Assembly: GCF_029784155.1 (NCBI RefSeq)
Contig: NC_073691.1
Coordinates: 121,683,474 to 121,747,473 of the forward strand
Origin: Uranotaenia lowii
Lineage: Eukaryota > Arthropoda > Insecta > Diptera > Culicidae
Length of the DNA: 64,000 bases
Reading direction: 5' to 3'
Position 1 is the stretch's first letter. Every line of letters begins with the position of its first letter. Positions 1 to 11,829 of this stretch are shown piece by piece. The position numbers and the translations under genes were made by a program. The notes beneath the pieces were generated by a model. That model saw only the letters and a list, made by a program, of their open reading frames with translations. It made no database searches and was not told where the DNA came from.

Positions 1-617
1 GGTGAGGGTTAAAGAGTTGAAATGAAAGACGGATAGAAGATCAGAAGAAAATTCTAAGGTGGTGAAAAGAGCGAAGAGCATTTGAAATAGAAGCTCGACC
101 ACATACTAAATTCTTTGTCCCACACCAATTAACTGTATTGAAGAAGTAGTACCCAATAGAGAAGGCACTACATTTTTCGATACAGTTAATTATGGATGGT
201 TCGACCGCCATGTGAGTGTGCACATGTGCCGAACGGACAAAAAATTTAGCATGTGGTTGCTCTGTTAAGTCTTCTATTGTGCGATATCGTTCCATCGATG
301 GCTAGGTAGATTTCTTATTTTCGTTTTGTGCGGATGTTCCAACTGGATTGAGTTGTCGCATACGGTCAACGGTCAGAAATCTTGGCCTAACTATTTTCGA
401 TTATCGGAACGATGTTTTGTAATTGATTTTTATAGCCGAATTATTTTTTATTATTTTAAGAGGAGAAATCACCGTGAATTTGTTTTATGAAATGAATTTG
501 CGGCTTTATCGGTGAGGGTTAAAGAGTTGAAATGAAAGACGGATAGAAGATCAGAAGAAAATTCTAAGGTGGTGAAAAGAGCGAAGAGCATTTGAAATAG
601 AAGCTCGACCACATACT
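1..617 (-). repeat. 510-bp tandem repeat, inverted part of array
   Basis: This is one full unit (1-510) and 107 bp of a second, both reverse-complemented relative to the three units at 625-2158. The array continues off the left edge. Each unit contains an 84-codon open frame, but it is the same frame in identical copies with no recognisable domain, so I do not treat it as a gene. Each unit also has a short imperfect internal inverted repeat whose arms begin with ATTAACTGTAT. Confidence 0.9.
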
Positions 618-624
618 CGACCAC
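618..624. other. Orientation-switch junction of the 510-bp array
   Basis: Seven bases (CGACCAC) separate the minus-oriented array from the plus-oriented array. They repeat the CTCGACCAC sequence just to the left, which looks like local slippage or microhomology at the breakpoint of the inversion. Confidence 0.7.
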
Positions 625-2158
625 TAAAACAAATTCACGGTGATTTCTCCTCTTAAAATAATAAAAAATAATTCGGCTATAAAAATCAATTACAAAACAT
701 CGTTCCGATAATCGAAAATAGTTAGGCCAAGATTTCTGACCGTTGACCGTATGCGACAACTCAATCCAGTTGGAACATCCGCACAAAACGAAAATAAGAA
801 ATCTACCTAGCCATCGATGGAACGATATCGCACAATAGAAGACTTAACAGAGCAACCACATGCTAAATTTTTTGTCCGTTCGGCACATGTGCACACTCAC
901 ATGGCGGTCGAACCATCCATAATTAACTGTATCGAAAAATGTAGTGCCTTCTCTATTGGGTACTACTTCTTCAATACAGTTAATTGGTGTGGGACAAAGA
1001 ATTTAGTATGTGGTCGAGCTTCTATTTCAAATGCTCTTCGCTCTTTTCACCACCTTAGAATTTTCTTCTGATCTTCTATCCGTCTTTCATTTCAACTCTT
1101 TAACCCTCACCGATAAAGCCGCAAATTCATTTCATAAAACAAATTCACGGTGATTTCTCCTCTTAAAATAATAAAAAATAATTCGGCTATAAAAATCAAT
1201 TACAAAACATCGTTCCGATAATCGAAAATAGTTAGGCCAAGATTTCTGACCGTTGACCGTATGCGACAACTCAATCCAGTTGGAACATCCGCACAAAACG
1301 AAAATAAGAAATCTACCTAGCCATCGATGGAACGATATCGCACAATAGAAGACTTAACAGAGCAACCACATGCTAAATTTTTTGTCCGTTCGGCACATGT
1401 GCACACTCACATGGCGGTCGAACCATCCATAATTAACTGTATCGAAAAATGTAGTGCCTTCTCTATTGGGTACTACTTCTTCAATACAGTTAATTGGTGT
1501 GGGACAAAGAATTTAGTATGTGGTCGAGCTTCTATTTCAAATGCTCTTCGCTCTTTTCACCACCTTAGAATTTTCTTCTGATCTTCTATCCGTCTTTCAT
1601 TTCAACTCTTTAACCCTCACCGATAAAGCCGCAAATTCATTTCATAAAACAAATTCACGGTGATTTCTCCTCTTAAAATAATAAAAAATAATTCGGCTAT
1701 AAAAATCAATTACAAAACATCGTTCCGATAATCGAAAATAGTTAGGCCAAGATTTCTGACCGTTGACCGTATGCGACAACTCAATCCAGTTGGAACATCC
1801 GCACAAAACGAAAATAAGAAATCTACCTAGCCATCGATGGAACGATATCGCACAATAGAAGACTTAACAGAGCAACCACATGCTAAATTTTTTGTCCGTT
1901 CGGCACATGTGCACACTCACATGGCGGTCGAACCATCCATAATTAACTGTATCGAAAAATGTAGTGCCTTCTCTATTGGGTACTACTTCTTCAATACAGT
2001 TAATTGGTGTGGGACAAAGAATTTAGTATGTGGTCGAGCTTCTATTTCAAATGCTCTTCGCTCTTTTCACCACCTTAGAATTTTCTTCTGATCTTCTATC
2101 CGTCTTTCATTTCAACTCTTTAACCCTCACCGATAAAGCCGCAAATTCATTTCATAAA
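625..2158 (+). repeat. 510-bp tandem repeat, three direct units
   Basis: Three head-to-tail copies with an exact 510-bp period; equivalent 84-codon frames start at 817, 1327 and 1837. No difference between units was seen in the stretches I compared, so the amplification is recent, homogenised, or partly an assembly product. The last unit runs straight into the right end of a transposon family also present at 62099-63067. The array may therefore have expanded inside a copy of that element. Confidence 0.92.
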
Positions 2159-2332
2159 TTAAAATGCATTTTTAAACGTTTTTATCTACTTTTTCAAGTT
2201 TCATCCTATTCGGCAATAGACTATTTGAGTGTCTGAACACGAAACAATGATATAATTCATATATTATAGCTGTTCTCTGTGGATAAATAAGCGTTTTCCT
2301 TAAGGTGACCATTATACCCTTATCTCCCCTAC
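2159..2332 (+). mobile_element. Right-terminal fragment of family C DNA element
   Basis: This stretch aligns closely with 62894-63067, the right end of the complete family C element at 62099-63067. It ends in the same inverted-repeat sequence (CCCTTATCTCCCCTAC here). The left part of this copy is replaced by the 510-bp array or lies outside the window. Confidence 0.75.
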
Positions 2333-2480
2333 TATCTAATATTGTGAAAACTTATTTGAAAATTCTTTAAATCATCTCATTATGTCAAATCTGTCACGTC
2401 TATCAATTTTTACCAACAATCATTCTAGGAGTGATAAAGTAATGTCAAATTTTTGATAATTTTGTAAGGAATCCCCCTTT

Positions 2481-2918
2481 TTAGATTCAGATTGAATGGT
2501 CGGTCGGAATGAAGTGAAATTTGGTATCCGAGGGTTTTTTGGGTCAGAGATGGTTTGTATAATAGTTTCAAGAATCTCACTTTTCATGAAAGGGGGGTCC
2601 CCATACAAAATTATCTCTTCACATCTCTTCTTATATATAAAAATGGAGGCGTTTTCTTTGTAACAACATCACGTATGAATGGTCGGTCGGAATGAAGTGA
2701 AATTTGGTATCCGGGGGTTTTTTGGGTCAGAGATGGTTTGTATAATAGTTTCAAAAATCTCACTTTTTATGGAAGGTGGTCCCAATACAAATTCAACTTT
2801 ATTTGTTACGATTTCCATAAGAATCCACGAGCACGATGATGTTAAGGACGTGTAGATGAAATCAAACATTTATCACGATTACATAAGAAGGTAAAACGAA
2901 GTTTACCGGGTCAGCTAG
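2481..2918 (+). mobile_element. Non-autonomous Helitron remnant, 5' truncated
   Basis: The 3' terminus is typical of Helitrons: a hairpin at 2890-2907 with 6-bp stem GGTAAA/TTTACC, about 7 bases, then CTAG at 2915-2918 followed by T. The body consists of two tandem versions of a roughly 180-bp unit (GGTCGGTCGGAATGAAGT... to GGGGGGTCCCCATAC). The second copy starts after TATATATAAAAATGGAGGCG near 2630. A complete relative is at 18249-18680. The usual TC 5' start is missing here. Confidence 0.75.
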
Positions 2919-2944
2919 TAATTCCTAAAATTCACTCGGTCCAT

Positions 2945-4772
2945 GGCAACCGTTCTTCAATTTCTCGGGCACCCCACGTTCGCCAGATCACGCTCCACTT
3001 GGTCTAACCACCTCGCTCGTTGCGCCCCCGCTCGTCTTGTTCCTACCGGATTCGTAGCGAACACCTGTTTTGCAGGACAGTCGTCCGGCATTCTCGCAAC
3101 ATGTCCTGCCCAGCATATCCGGCCAGCTTTCACCACCTTCTGGATGCTGGGTTTGCCGTAGAGTCGCGCGAGCTCGTGGTTCATCCTTCGCCTCCACACT
3201 CCATTCTCATGTACGCCGCCAAAGATGGTTCTTAACACTCGTCGCTCGAATACTCCGAGTGTACGCAGGTCCTCTTCGAACAATATCCATGTCTCGTGCC
3301 CGTAGAGAACAACCGGTCTAATGAGCGTCATATACAGGTTACACTTCGTGCGAGGGCTAAGTCTTCTCGACCGCAGTTGCTTGTGGAGTTCATAGTAGGA
3401 ACGACTTCCGTTGATAATTCGCCTCCGGATCTCACGGCTGGTGTCATTGTCTGCGGTCACCAGTGAGCCGAGATATACAAAGTCTTCGACTATCTCCAGC
3501 TCGTCGCCGTCGATCGTGACCTTGTTACTACTGGACAAGCGGGTTCGGTCGGTCTCGGATCCGCAGGCCAGCATGTACTTCGTCTTGGACGTATTAATCA
3601 TCAACCCAATCCTTCCTGCTTCGCGTTTCAGTTTGCGGTAGATCTCCTCCACCGCCGCAGATGATCTGCCGACTATATCAGTGTCATCGGCAAAGCAGAT
3701 AAGTTGACCGGATCTGTTGAAAATCGTGCCCCGTATTTCGCCCACCGCTCGTCGAATAACACCTTCTAGCACCACGTTGAACTTCATGCAGGATAGGCCA
3801 CCACCTTGTCGAAGCCCCTGCGCGATTCGAATGAACTTGACAATTCATCCGAAATCCGCACACAGCACTGCGTTCCATCCATCGTCGCCTTGATCAGTCT
3901 GAACAGCTTCCGGCAAAGCCGTTCTCGTCCATGATTTTCCATAGCTCGTCACGGTCGATCGTGTCGTATGCGGCCTTGGAGTCGATGAATAGATGGTGCG
4001 TAGGGACTTGGTGTTCATGGAGTTTTTGGAGGATTTGCCGTAATGTGAATATCTGGTCCGTCGTTGACTGTCTCTCCATGAAGTCGGCCTGATGACTTCC
4101 CAGGAATCTGTTTGCTTGTGGCGTTAGGCGGCGAAGTAGGATTGGGGACAACACTTTGTAGGCGGCATTGAGAACAGTGATCGCTCGATAGTTCTCAAAG
4201 TTCAATTTGTCGCCCTTCTTGTAGATGGGGCATATTACCCTCTCCTTCCACTCCTCCGGTAGCTGTTCTATGTCCCAGATCCGGACTATCAACCGGTGTA
4301 GGCAATCGGCCAACTTGTCCGGGCCCATTTTGATGAGTTCAGCTGCCATACCATCCTTCCCAGCCGACTTGTTTCTATTCAGCTGGCGAATGGCTTCCTT
4401 AACTTCACTCATCGTTGGGAGTGGCTCCTCTACGTCGTTGGCTACGCCGGCGATGTACCTTCCCCCACCGTCTTAATCTCCTGCATGTGCGCCGTTCAAG
4501 TGTTCATCGAAGTGCTGCTTCCACCTTGTGATCACCTCACGATTGTCCGTCAGGATGCCCCCGTCCTTATCCCGGCACATTTCGGCTTGCGGCACGAAGC
4601 CTTTGCGGGATGCGTTGAGTTTCTGATAGAACTTTCGTGTTTCTTGAGAACGATGCAGCTGCTCCAGCTCCTCGAGCTCCAGGCGGCGCTTTTTCTCCTG
4701 GAAAAGTCGGACTCGCTGCTTCTTCCGCTGTCGGTGATTTTCCACATTTCGACGGGTGCGAAAACTGTTCAA
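2945..4772 (-). pseudogene. Non-LTR retrotransposon reverse transcriptase, broken and 5' truncated
   Basis: A minus-strand ORF2 remnant split over three frames. 4772-4473 encodes a basic linker; 4412-3894 encodes the fingers and first palm part (NKSAGKDGMAAELIKMG, then FIDSKAAYDTIDR with a catalytic Asp). 3787-2957 encodes the rest of the palm with CFADDTDIVG near 3683-3697 and a C-terminal region (GRICWAGHVARMPDD). Frames are broken near 4473 and 3790-3894, where the conserved RxGLRQG region should lie. The endonuclease domain is absent. GC content is well above the surroundings. The 3' end abuts the Helitron remnant. The clade (RTE-like or a relative) cannot be fixed by eye. Confidence 0.88.
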
Positions 4773-6631
4773 TTTGAGTTAAATTTTTGCTTATTTATAT
4801 GGGAGCACCTTTTTCAGATTTGGAAAGGGTTTGAAAGTATTAAAGAAACCATTCCCGATCTTGAAAACGGCTACACACCAAACTTCACGTAGATTCAAAG
4901 TAGATTCCAAAAAAAAAATCGATTTGTGTCTTATTTTTATTAATTTTGTATGGGAGCCCCAAATACAAAAATAAACAAACATTAATTTTTATATACATAA
5001 CTAAATTGATACTTTTGTGAAAAAGCAAATAGATTTTGTATAATCAGATTTTTCGCAGCGGATTTTGCTGGCGATCTTAATTTATTCTTGTAGAAATCTA
5101 TTTGGCTAAAAAAAGCCTACAGTTAGCTGTACCTACCTTCCGCAGTCTTTTGGGAGACAGATCGATGACACGATTTTTTTTTTGAAGTCCTCGTAGCTTG
5201 TTTACATTAGGATATTTCTTTCAATTTTTATCAGATGAATTGGATCGCATTTCGTTATTAAAAATTCATTTATTGTTTTAACATCCGTTTCATTTTTTTT
5301 TCTATACTGATTTGCACAAATTTTCAGACAATCATGCAGCATATCAAGATTGTTTTACCTCACTTAAATATTGGTTTATTGTTTCGCCTATACAAAATAA
5401 CCTACCATTGTTTTGTTCACATTTTCTTTCGTATATACTCTAAACATATTTATTCACACGCTTTTGTTGATTCGCAATCACACTGATTTCTACGTTTTCT
5501 AACAAGTCTCGCTCAACACCACACTGGTCAAATAAATTTAGTGAATCTGGAAGAAGCGATTTTTGTGCTGTCCCAATCACATCGAACTAAAATGTCTTAC
5601 ACAAGTTTTTGGTGGTTTCTCTTTCTCATATGTATGTTCGTTTGAATTCCGGATTCTGTGAATCATGAGTGAAATTTTGAAAACGATATGGCGCGTTCAT
5701 TGATTTGTAAGGTTATATACTGTCTCGCTTGGTTTTCAGATAAAATTTTTCTCTTAACCTGGAATTTTCCTAAATGTGGTTTTTGATATATGTTTATCAA
5801 TCTTTCCGTTGTTCTTTTGTGTGTGTTAATGGTTGCTTTTGTGCAGTTATTGTCCAGTTAGTAACGCATTATTTTACAATTTAAACTGCTAACGTTTGGG
5901 ATCTTTAAAAAAAATGGATATGAAAATTATTTTAGAGAAGTTTGATCATTGATTTGCATTTTTCGAGACAAACGAACGATACAAGCCAGGTTCTGGATGA
6001 TTAAAAATCAATCTTTATTCTCTAATACTGCACTAGTTTCTATTTTCAGTTTACTATTTCCAGAGGTTAGACCGACACTTCTGTGTTTTGCTATATATTT
6101 TTGTCATTCTTGTTACATTTGTGCCAAAGTCCCGCGTTAAAATTGGTTTTCTCAACTTGATATCTACACTCACACAATTTACTACTCTTCACAGATAACG
6201 TTCCAGCTCTTAAAATTATGAAATTTTTTCAGCTCACAATTGTACATAAACCAATTTGAAGAGATTTACAAAAAAAATTAAGGTAAATCATTAAATCGAA
6301 CGGGAATATGAAATTTTCTATCTTGAAAAAAAAAACGTTCAAAACTAAGTTTGTCTATTCCGTTAAAAAGAGTTCACAAAAACATTTCTAGATAATCTAG
6401 ATCACTCAATTGCACATATCCATTCATTCGTATAGAGAATTCTAAAATCGGATTTCTCGAATCAGTTTTCAAGGAGATAGAACATTGCCAGATGGGGAAA
6501 AGGGGATCATTTGCCATACACCGATTTCTAATGAGGACTGGACTTTGAAGGTTCACACTCTGGCGCCAAATAGCTACGATATAATGTATAATGAAGGGAG
6601 AGTATTACAATAAACTACCACTTAGAATCTA
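4773..6631. other. AT-rich region downstream of the minus-strand gene
   Basis: No coding sequence recognised. The part next to 6632 must hold the 3' UTR of the minus-strand gene. An AATAAA on the minus strand at 6019-6014 is one candidate polyadenylation signal, but similar hexamers are common in such AT-rich DNA. Near 6490 a short GGGGAAAAGGGGATC motif resembles ends of dispersed repeats elsewhere in the window. Confidence 0.4.
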
Positions 6632-6913
6632 TTATATACAACTTTCCTGTATTCGGTTAGACGTCGTGACCACCTCCGGCCGAAACCGGTACTCGTTCAG
6701 GGTGGAAGTGACGAGCTGTGACTGGGATCCCGGACTGCCAAGCAGACTTCCGCCGACGATTGACGAAGGCAGCGGAAGGTTGGTGCTCATCATGACCGAG
6801 GCAGACGATGCCGACGATGGCACCGGATGATGCAAGTGGCTCAGCGGACTCAACGTCGACTGGACCGAGCTGCTGCCGGTGGTATTATTGGCCCGCCCGA
6901 GCGTAGCATAACT
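6632..6913 (-). CDS. Last coding exon of a transmembrane receptor gene (C-terminal tail)
   Basis: This exon encodes 93 residues and a stop. The acceptor is a pyrimidine run ending TTTCCAG, with the exon starting at 6913 in phase 0. It joins the exon ending at 35907 to give KPSKQI|SYATLGR. The peptide is rich in Ser, Thr and Pro, with no globular domain. It finishes EVVTTSNRIQESCI; the last residues Ser-Cys-Ile fit a class I PDZ-binding motif (inferred). GC content and reading frame stand out from the AT-rich surroundings. The 29-kb intron upstream is filled with transposons. Assignment to the same gene as 46505-46382 rests on phase agreement and order. Sidestep family membership is a guess from tail style only. 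Confidence 0.82.
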   Translation of the reverse strand, partial: SYATLGRANNTTGSSSVQSTLSPLSHLHHPVPSSASSASVMMSTNLPLPSSIVGGSLLGSPGSQSQLVTSTLNEYRFRPEVVTTSNRIQESCI

Positions 6914-7055
6914 CTGGAAAGAAAGAAATAGTTTGATTTTTTTTTTAAATCTTGTGTTATAAATTCTTGTCGCTGGTCACTTTTGGATAAAAATTATTTT
7001 CACTTAAAAGAACGGTTAAATCATTTAACATGTAGAATCTAATTCTGATTTATTA
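6914..7055. other. Intron sequence next to the last exon
   Basis: AT-rich intron end of the minus-strand gene. It contains the pyrimidine tract and acceptor at 6914-6925 and nothing else I can identify. Confidence 0.5.
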
Positions 7056-7095
7056 CAGTAAAACCCCGCTTATTCGAACTTCGGTTATCCGAGCT
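7056..7095. repeat. Possible pogo/Tigger-type terminal repeat
   Basis: TA followed by CAGTAAAACCCCGCTTATTC and a TTCGGTTATCCGAG segment resembles the termini of pogo-like elements and the complete short element at 22520-22721. A partner end could not be assigned with confidence; a weak candidate lies near 8020-8045. Confidence 0.35.
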
Positions 7096-7221
7096 TCCAC
7101 GTTATCCAAGTCTCCATTTTCATCAAAAATCTATGTAAAGTTACTAAATATTAAATAGACGTTTTTTGGCGAGTTTGAAGTCTATACTAGTCGAAAAGTC
7201 GATTAAAAAGTATATCAAAAT

Positions 7222-7941
7222 AGACTGAGTTGATTTGGGATCATTTTCGAATTTATCAAACCCTGGGGCCTTAAAAGCTTTGTTTTGGTTCAGAACTCAT
7301 GCATGATTTATTTTCAGAATTTTCAAGTAACGTTTACATGAGTACATTTGAACTTTAAGGTTTGTATGGATATTTTCCGCTGAATCACTTTGTCGAAGAT
7401 CGTAACTTTGTTTCTTATTAGACAAAAAAGTTTTTAGCTGTTTACTAGGGGTTTTTTTTTTCATTGATAATGAAAAATGATAATGAATAATAAACAATAA
7501 ATTCAATTGACATCCCTGCTGGTTTCCTATGGCGAGGTATTGCATGACTACTTTTCATGCAATAATTCGCAATGCACAAGCAGTTGTGTAAATTAAATTT
7601 ATTTTTTATAAACGCCAAAATTCACACCCCTATGAAATAACTAATAACTTTTTTGTCTAATAAGATACGTAGTTACGATCTTGGACAAAGTTGTTCAGAG
7701 GAAAATTTCTTTTGAAGAATTTATAAATTGGCACAAAAACTATGAGCAGGCTGATGTTGATTTTTCAGTACAAAATATTCAATTTTTCCATACAAACCTA
7801 AAAGTTCAAATTGACTCATGTTAACGTTGCTTAAAAAATCAGCAAAAAACCATGGATGAGTTTTGAAACAAAACAAAGCTATTCAGACTACAGAATTTGA
7901 GAAATTCAAGAGAGACCCAAAATCGACTCAGTCTAATATCA
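7222..7941. repeat. Imperfect foldback, arms about 235 and 320 bp
   Basis: The stretch from AGACTGAGTTGATTTGG (7222 onward) reappears reverse-complemented at 7625-7941. Shared blocks include AAAGCTTTGTTTTG, TTTGAACTTT(A)AGGTTTGTATGGA, AAGATCGTAACT and TTATTAGACAAAAAAGTT. Arms have diverged by substitutions and indels, so this is older than the 8.2-17.2 kb palindrome. It may be the body of an old DNA transposon. Confidence 0.75.
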
Positions 7942-8222
7942 TAATCCATGTGCTTACCGAACTATGCCCCTGAGTAAAATGCAATACCAGACCAAAAGCT
8001 AAGGTTTGTCAATTTATATCGGGAAATACGAGGTTTTCCGACTCCAGTGTGACACTGTATTGAAGTGCATGTATTTCGTGTTTATTTATGTACGTATCTT
8101 TTGGAAGTATGAATCAAAACGATACACAACCAATTGAGAAATTTCGACATTTGGAATGTCATACATTTATTGAGGTAATCCGGCGTACATGTATTATTTC
8201 CGACCTGGTTAGCTGGAAAATG
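7942..8222. other. AT-rich intron, no gene seen
   Basis: No coding or RNA feature recognised. It ends at the target duplication flanking the left copy of the 3.6-kb element. Confidence 0.4.
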
Positions 8223-8230
8223 ATTGTATT

Positions 8231-11200
8231 CAAGGACTAAAAAAATCGTATTCAAATCGGAGCAGCCAAGAAACAAAACCGCGCGTAGTTCACAAAAGTT
8301 CTGACCACAGTAGGTTCGCGACTCAGCAAACACGTGATTGTAGGGGATTTTTTTCAAGGGGAATCCGATCGCCAGAAAATCGTGAGCGAGCCGTGGCAGA
8401 AAACCTCGCGAACCTCGCGATTCTGGTTCGTGAACCAAATTGGAAAACGCATTGCACACTTGATGGTCGTGTTTTTCGTTTTGTTATTTTGTCTCCACAT
8501 GGTTGTTGATTGCGCCAAATGCAACGCGTGGACAGATGAAATAAATCGATTTTTCAAAGTTTTCATAACAATTTCTTGAAAATAATTTACAATGTTGTAA
8601 ATTTAAACATGTATATAATTTGTGAATTGAAGTTTGTCCTTTCTGATGTTAAACAACGTCAAATTTGGCAAATTTGTATATAGAGTTTCGAAAGGATGCA
8701 ATCTGGCCCAGTAACAGATAGAAAAAATATTGATTTAATTATCCGAAGGATAAAAAGGTCCTCCGCATCCTAAAAAGATGTATGGGGTGAGGGAAGGATA
8801 AAAAAAATACAAATCCAATCTAGAAATGTGCTACTTCGGCATCTTAATTGTATCCCTTTTGTTATTTTCTAGTTTCTTCCGGAGTTCAAATTGAGGAAGT
8901 TATATAAGTTTGGAATTTCAAATTTCATGTCATCGCAGAAAAAAAGGAGGCATTAACCGTACGATGAAGTTTTGAAAGCGAGGGAAAACCATTGAGATAA
9001 TTAAGAATTTCAATGTTTCAAACTCATTGCGGACCAAATACAAGATATCTAGTGTTTTTCGCTTGTCGCGTTTCCGAGCCGGACAAACCGGGCAATTTTA
9101 AATAGAAACCTAGCAAAATCCGGGCAATTAATTTTAAAAATGTCCATAAATCCGAGCATTATCTGGGCAAAAAAACTTTTTTGTCCTACGCTATTTCTCT
9201 AATATGAGCAGATAATAATGACGAATTAAAAATAGCAGGAAAAACATTCAACAAGCTCAATCAAAGGAAATCCAGGCAATAAACGTAGATTTCAAATCCA
9301 TGAGTTTGATCAAGATCAAGTTCAAAATAAATGTGAAAGATAACTATAATTGAAAAATTTTCATTTAAATTTTTGAAAACTGCTTTTTTACTACTGTTTT
9401 GAAATAAAAAAGATCTTTTTTTTAATTCAACTGATTTTGGATGCAACGAAATATTGGTGTTATTCAAAGTTACAGAGCCATACCTAGTTCAGAAATATTT
9501 CAAAAAAATTTCAGAACATTCTCATTTTGCAAAATATTTTCAATGGCATCTTATTTGATTTTCATTACTACTTAAATTTGACATGCATACTACATTTGGA
9601 CTAGTGTGAACATATTCGATTTTTATTTTTAAAATATTTCAAATATGTACGATTTGCGATTGATATTTCAAATTCCTAATTTCAGCTGAAAATCCGAATG
9701 ATGAACAAAATTTGAAAACAAATAATTCAATGTTCACGATTCAAAATCCATTTTTTAAAATTCCTTTTCTGGATTCAAAATTATACAATTGATTTAAAAA
9801 ATTAGGATTGAAAATTCTTTCTCATAAATTCTTAATTTCATATTCGTGATACTTAATTTGAAACTGTACAATTTAAATTCGAATTCTGAGTTTTGAAATA
9901 AGTTCTACGAATATTTGAATCTAATTTGTGGATTAAGAATTCCGAATTCAAATAGTAAAGTGTAACTTTTTCATTCAGAATTGAGTCATCAGAACAACAC
10001 AATTCCAAAATCGGGATTCCCTAATCCAAAATGAATTTCAACTGAATATTTTTGAATTTGGAATAAGCAATTTTCAATCATTAATTTGTCCATTCCAAAC
10101 TCTATGCAAAGAGTGAGAAAATATAAATTTTAATAGCAAAATTCGTATAAGCGGATTCAGAAATGTTAAAATAAAATCTGAAAAACAAACTCCGTACTTA
10201 CTAACAGTTCGAAACATAGAGTGATGAACCCATAAAAAGAATTTTGATAGTTTTAAATCATAAATAATGAATAATTAATTTGAAGTTATTCATTTTCAAG
10301 TTGCGTTGTGAATTTTGATGATCGAAAAATAATCTTCAGATTATAAGTAGATAAAAATGACGAAAAAATGGTAGATAAAAAAATAGCAGAAATCAATTCA
10401 AGAAGCTCAATCGAAGGAAATTCAGACAATAAACGGTGATTTCAAATCCAGTAGTAAGATCGAGATCGGATTCAGAATTAATGTTAGAGATTATTATAAT
10501 TTAAAAATAACAATGCAAGTTTGTAATTTATTTTCCGACGTATCATTAATTCTATCGGTTTTTATCATTGATTGAGTATCATACTCATTTTTGTTACTTA
10601 AAAAGATTTGAATTGAGAATAACATGAATTTATTGTAATATTTAAAAACTACCGTCCCGTTATTGTGGTCAAAGTCCGTTTTCGCTTTGACAAAATAAAG
10701 TACGCACTCTTATAATTCGGGTTTTTTCTCTTCTTGGAAAATTGTTGCGTCTTCTTATAAGTTAAAAAGAATTCAATTCTCTGCAAAAACCGTTGGAACT
10801 AAGGATTTCATTATTTCTTCATCCTTTTAGGGGCATGTGAATAAGGTGGTGAAAAAGCAAGTTTCCGTAGATATTTGTATCCCTCAAGCCAAAACCCCTC
10901 AAGAAAGTTTTTTTTTTAAGAAAAATTACTTGAAAACTCTTCTTTGATTATTGAATTAATTTATCAATTTTTTATGATATTCACTTTAATCCAAAATAAT
11001 CATTGATACGTTTGCATGTGTTTTCTTATTGAAACTTTACATATGGAACTGTGGTTGTCTTTTCCAAAAAAACAGTTATGGAATTTTACACTCAAACTCT
11101 ACTACTGAAATGTAGTGATTTGGATGAAATTGTAAAGCTCTAAGATTTGATTTGATTATTTATTTCTTAAACGGTTGTTAAAGATCATTATTAGGGCCTT

Positions 11201-11829
11201 CTTGTGTCCATTCTAATCCATAATTTTGTCAAAAAGCTTTGTTTAATTCAATTGACCACCCAGGAGTTGACATGGCAGAATGAATTTGATTTAATATTTA
11301 GAGTTTCGTTAATCTTGAAATGTTGTCAGTTATCTTTAAAAAAAATTTTAATAAACTTAAAAATAAAACAGAAATATTCCATACAATAATTTTTTTTTTT
11401 TCAATTTATTTAAAGACCCATACAATAATTGAAAGAACAGTGGAAAATGAAGAACTTCCTGCTGCTGCTTGAAGCACAATTTATTACCCGTACGCGTACC
11501 TAAAGAGACTCACAGCCTGCCTACGGAAGAAAATCGAATAACCACGCGTTCCCTTCCCAAAAAAAGTTCATGAACCATTTCGCTAAATGGTTCGTGAGCC
11601 AAAATCGCGGGGAAAAATTTTCATGTATGTTACGATTTCCACGAGCGAGACAGGATTCAAAATCCAAAAGAATCGTTTGTTGGTTGGACTGCCTCGCTCG
11701 TGTTTCGTATGGTTCGCGAACCTAAGGGATTTTTTTTCACAGCCTGCTCGCGCTTTGACGAACCTTTACGGGTAAAAATCGTAGACGAGCGGGAATCGCC
11801 ACTCGTGTACACGATTTTATTAGTCCTTG
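8231..11829 (+). mobile_element. 3,599-bp hAT-like non-autonomous element, left copy
   Basis: The element is bounded by terminal inverted repeats CAAGGACTAAAAAAATCGT at 8231 and CAAGGACTAATAAAATCGT read inward from 11829, with one mismatch in 19. It is flanked by ATTGTATT (8223-8230) on the left and GGGTAGCC (11830-11837) on the right. The inverted second copy at 13635-17233 carries the partners of these 8-mers. Duplications of 8 bp and CA(A)GG ends fit the hAT superfamily, though P-type elements also make 8-bp duplications. Both subterminal regions contain GGTTCGCGAACC-like palindromes (for example near 8400-8440, 11587-11600 and 11708-11722), a plausible transposase-binding array. No transposase frame is present. 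The interior is very AT-rich with AATTCAAATT-type monotony. Confidence 0.85.
9217..9365 (+). repeat. Internal direct duplication inside the 3.6-kb element
   Basis: A segment including AAGCTCAATCAAAGGAAATC and a following GATTTCAAATCCA block recurs in diverged form at 10360-10510. Mirror copies are at 16099-16247 and 14954-15104. The two versions within one element differ clearly while the two element copies do not. This dates the internal duplication before the copying of the element. Confidence 0.65.

Noticed and set aside
817..2091. Three identical 84-codon open frames (and one inverted copy at 41-295) as a small gene family
   Set aside because: They repeat only because the 510-bp unit repeats exactly. 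There is no domain, no codon bias and no selection pattern to judge, so I list the repeat instead.
8334..8579. Open frames of 60-125 codons in the 3.6-kb element and their mirror copies
   Set aside because: They show no transposase motifs and occur twice only because the element is duplicated.
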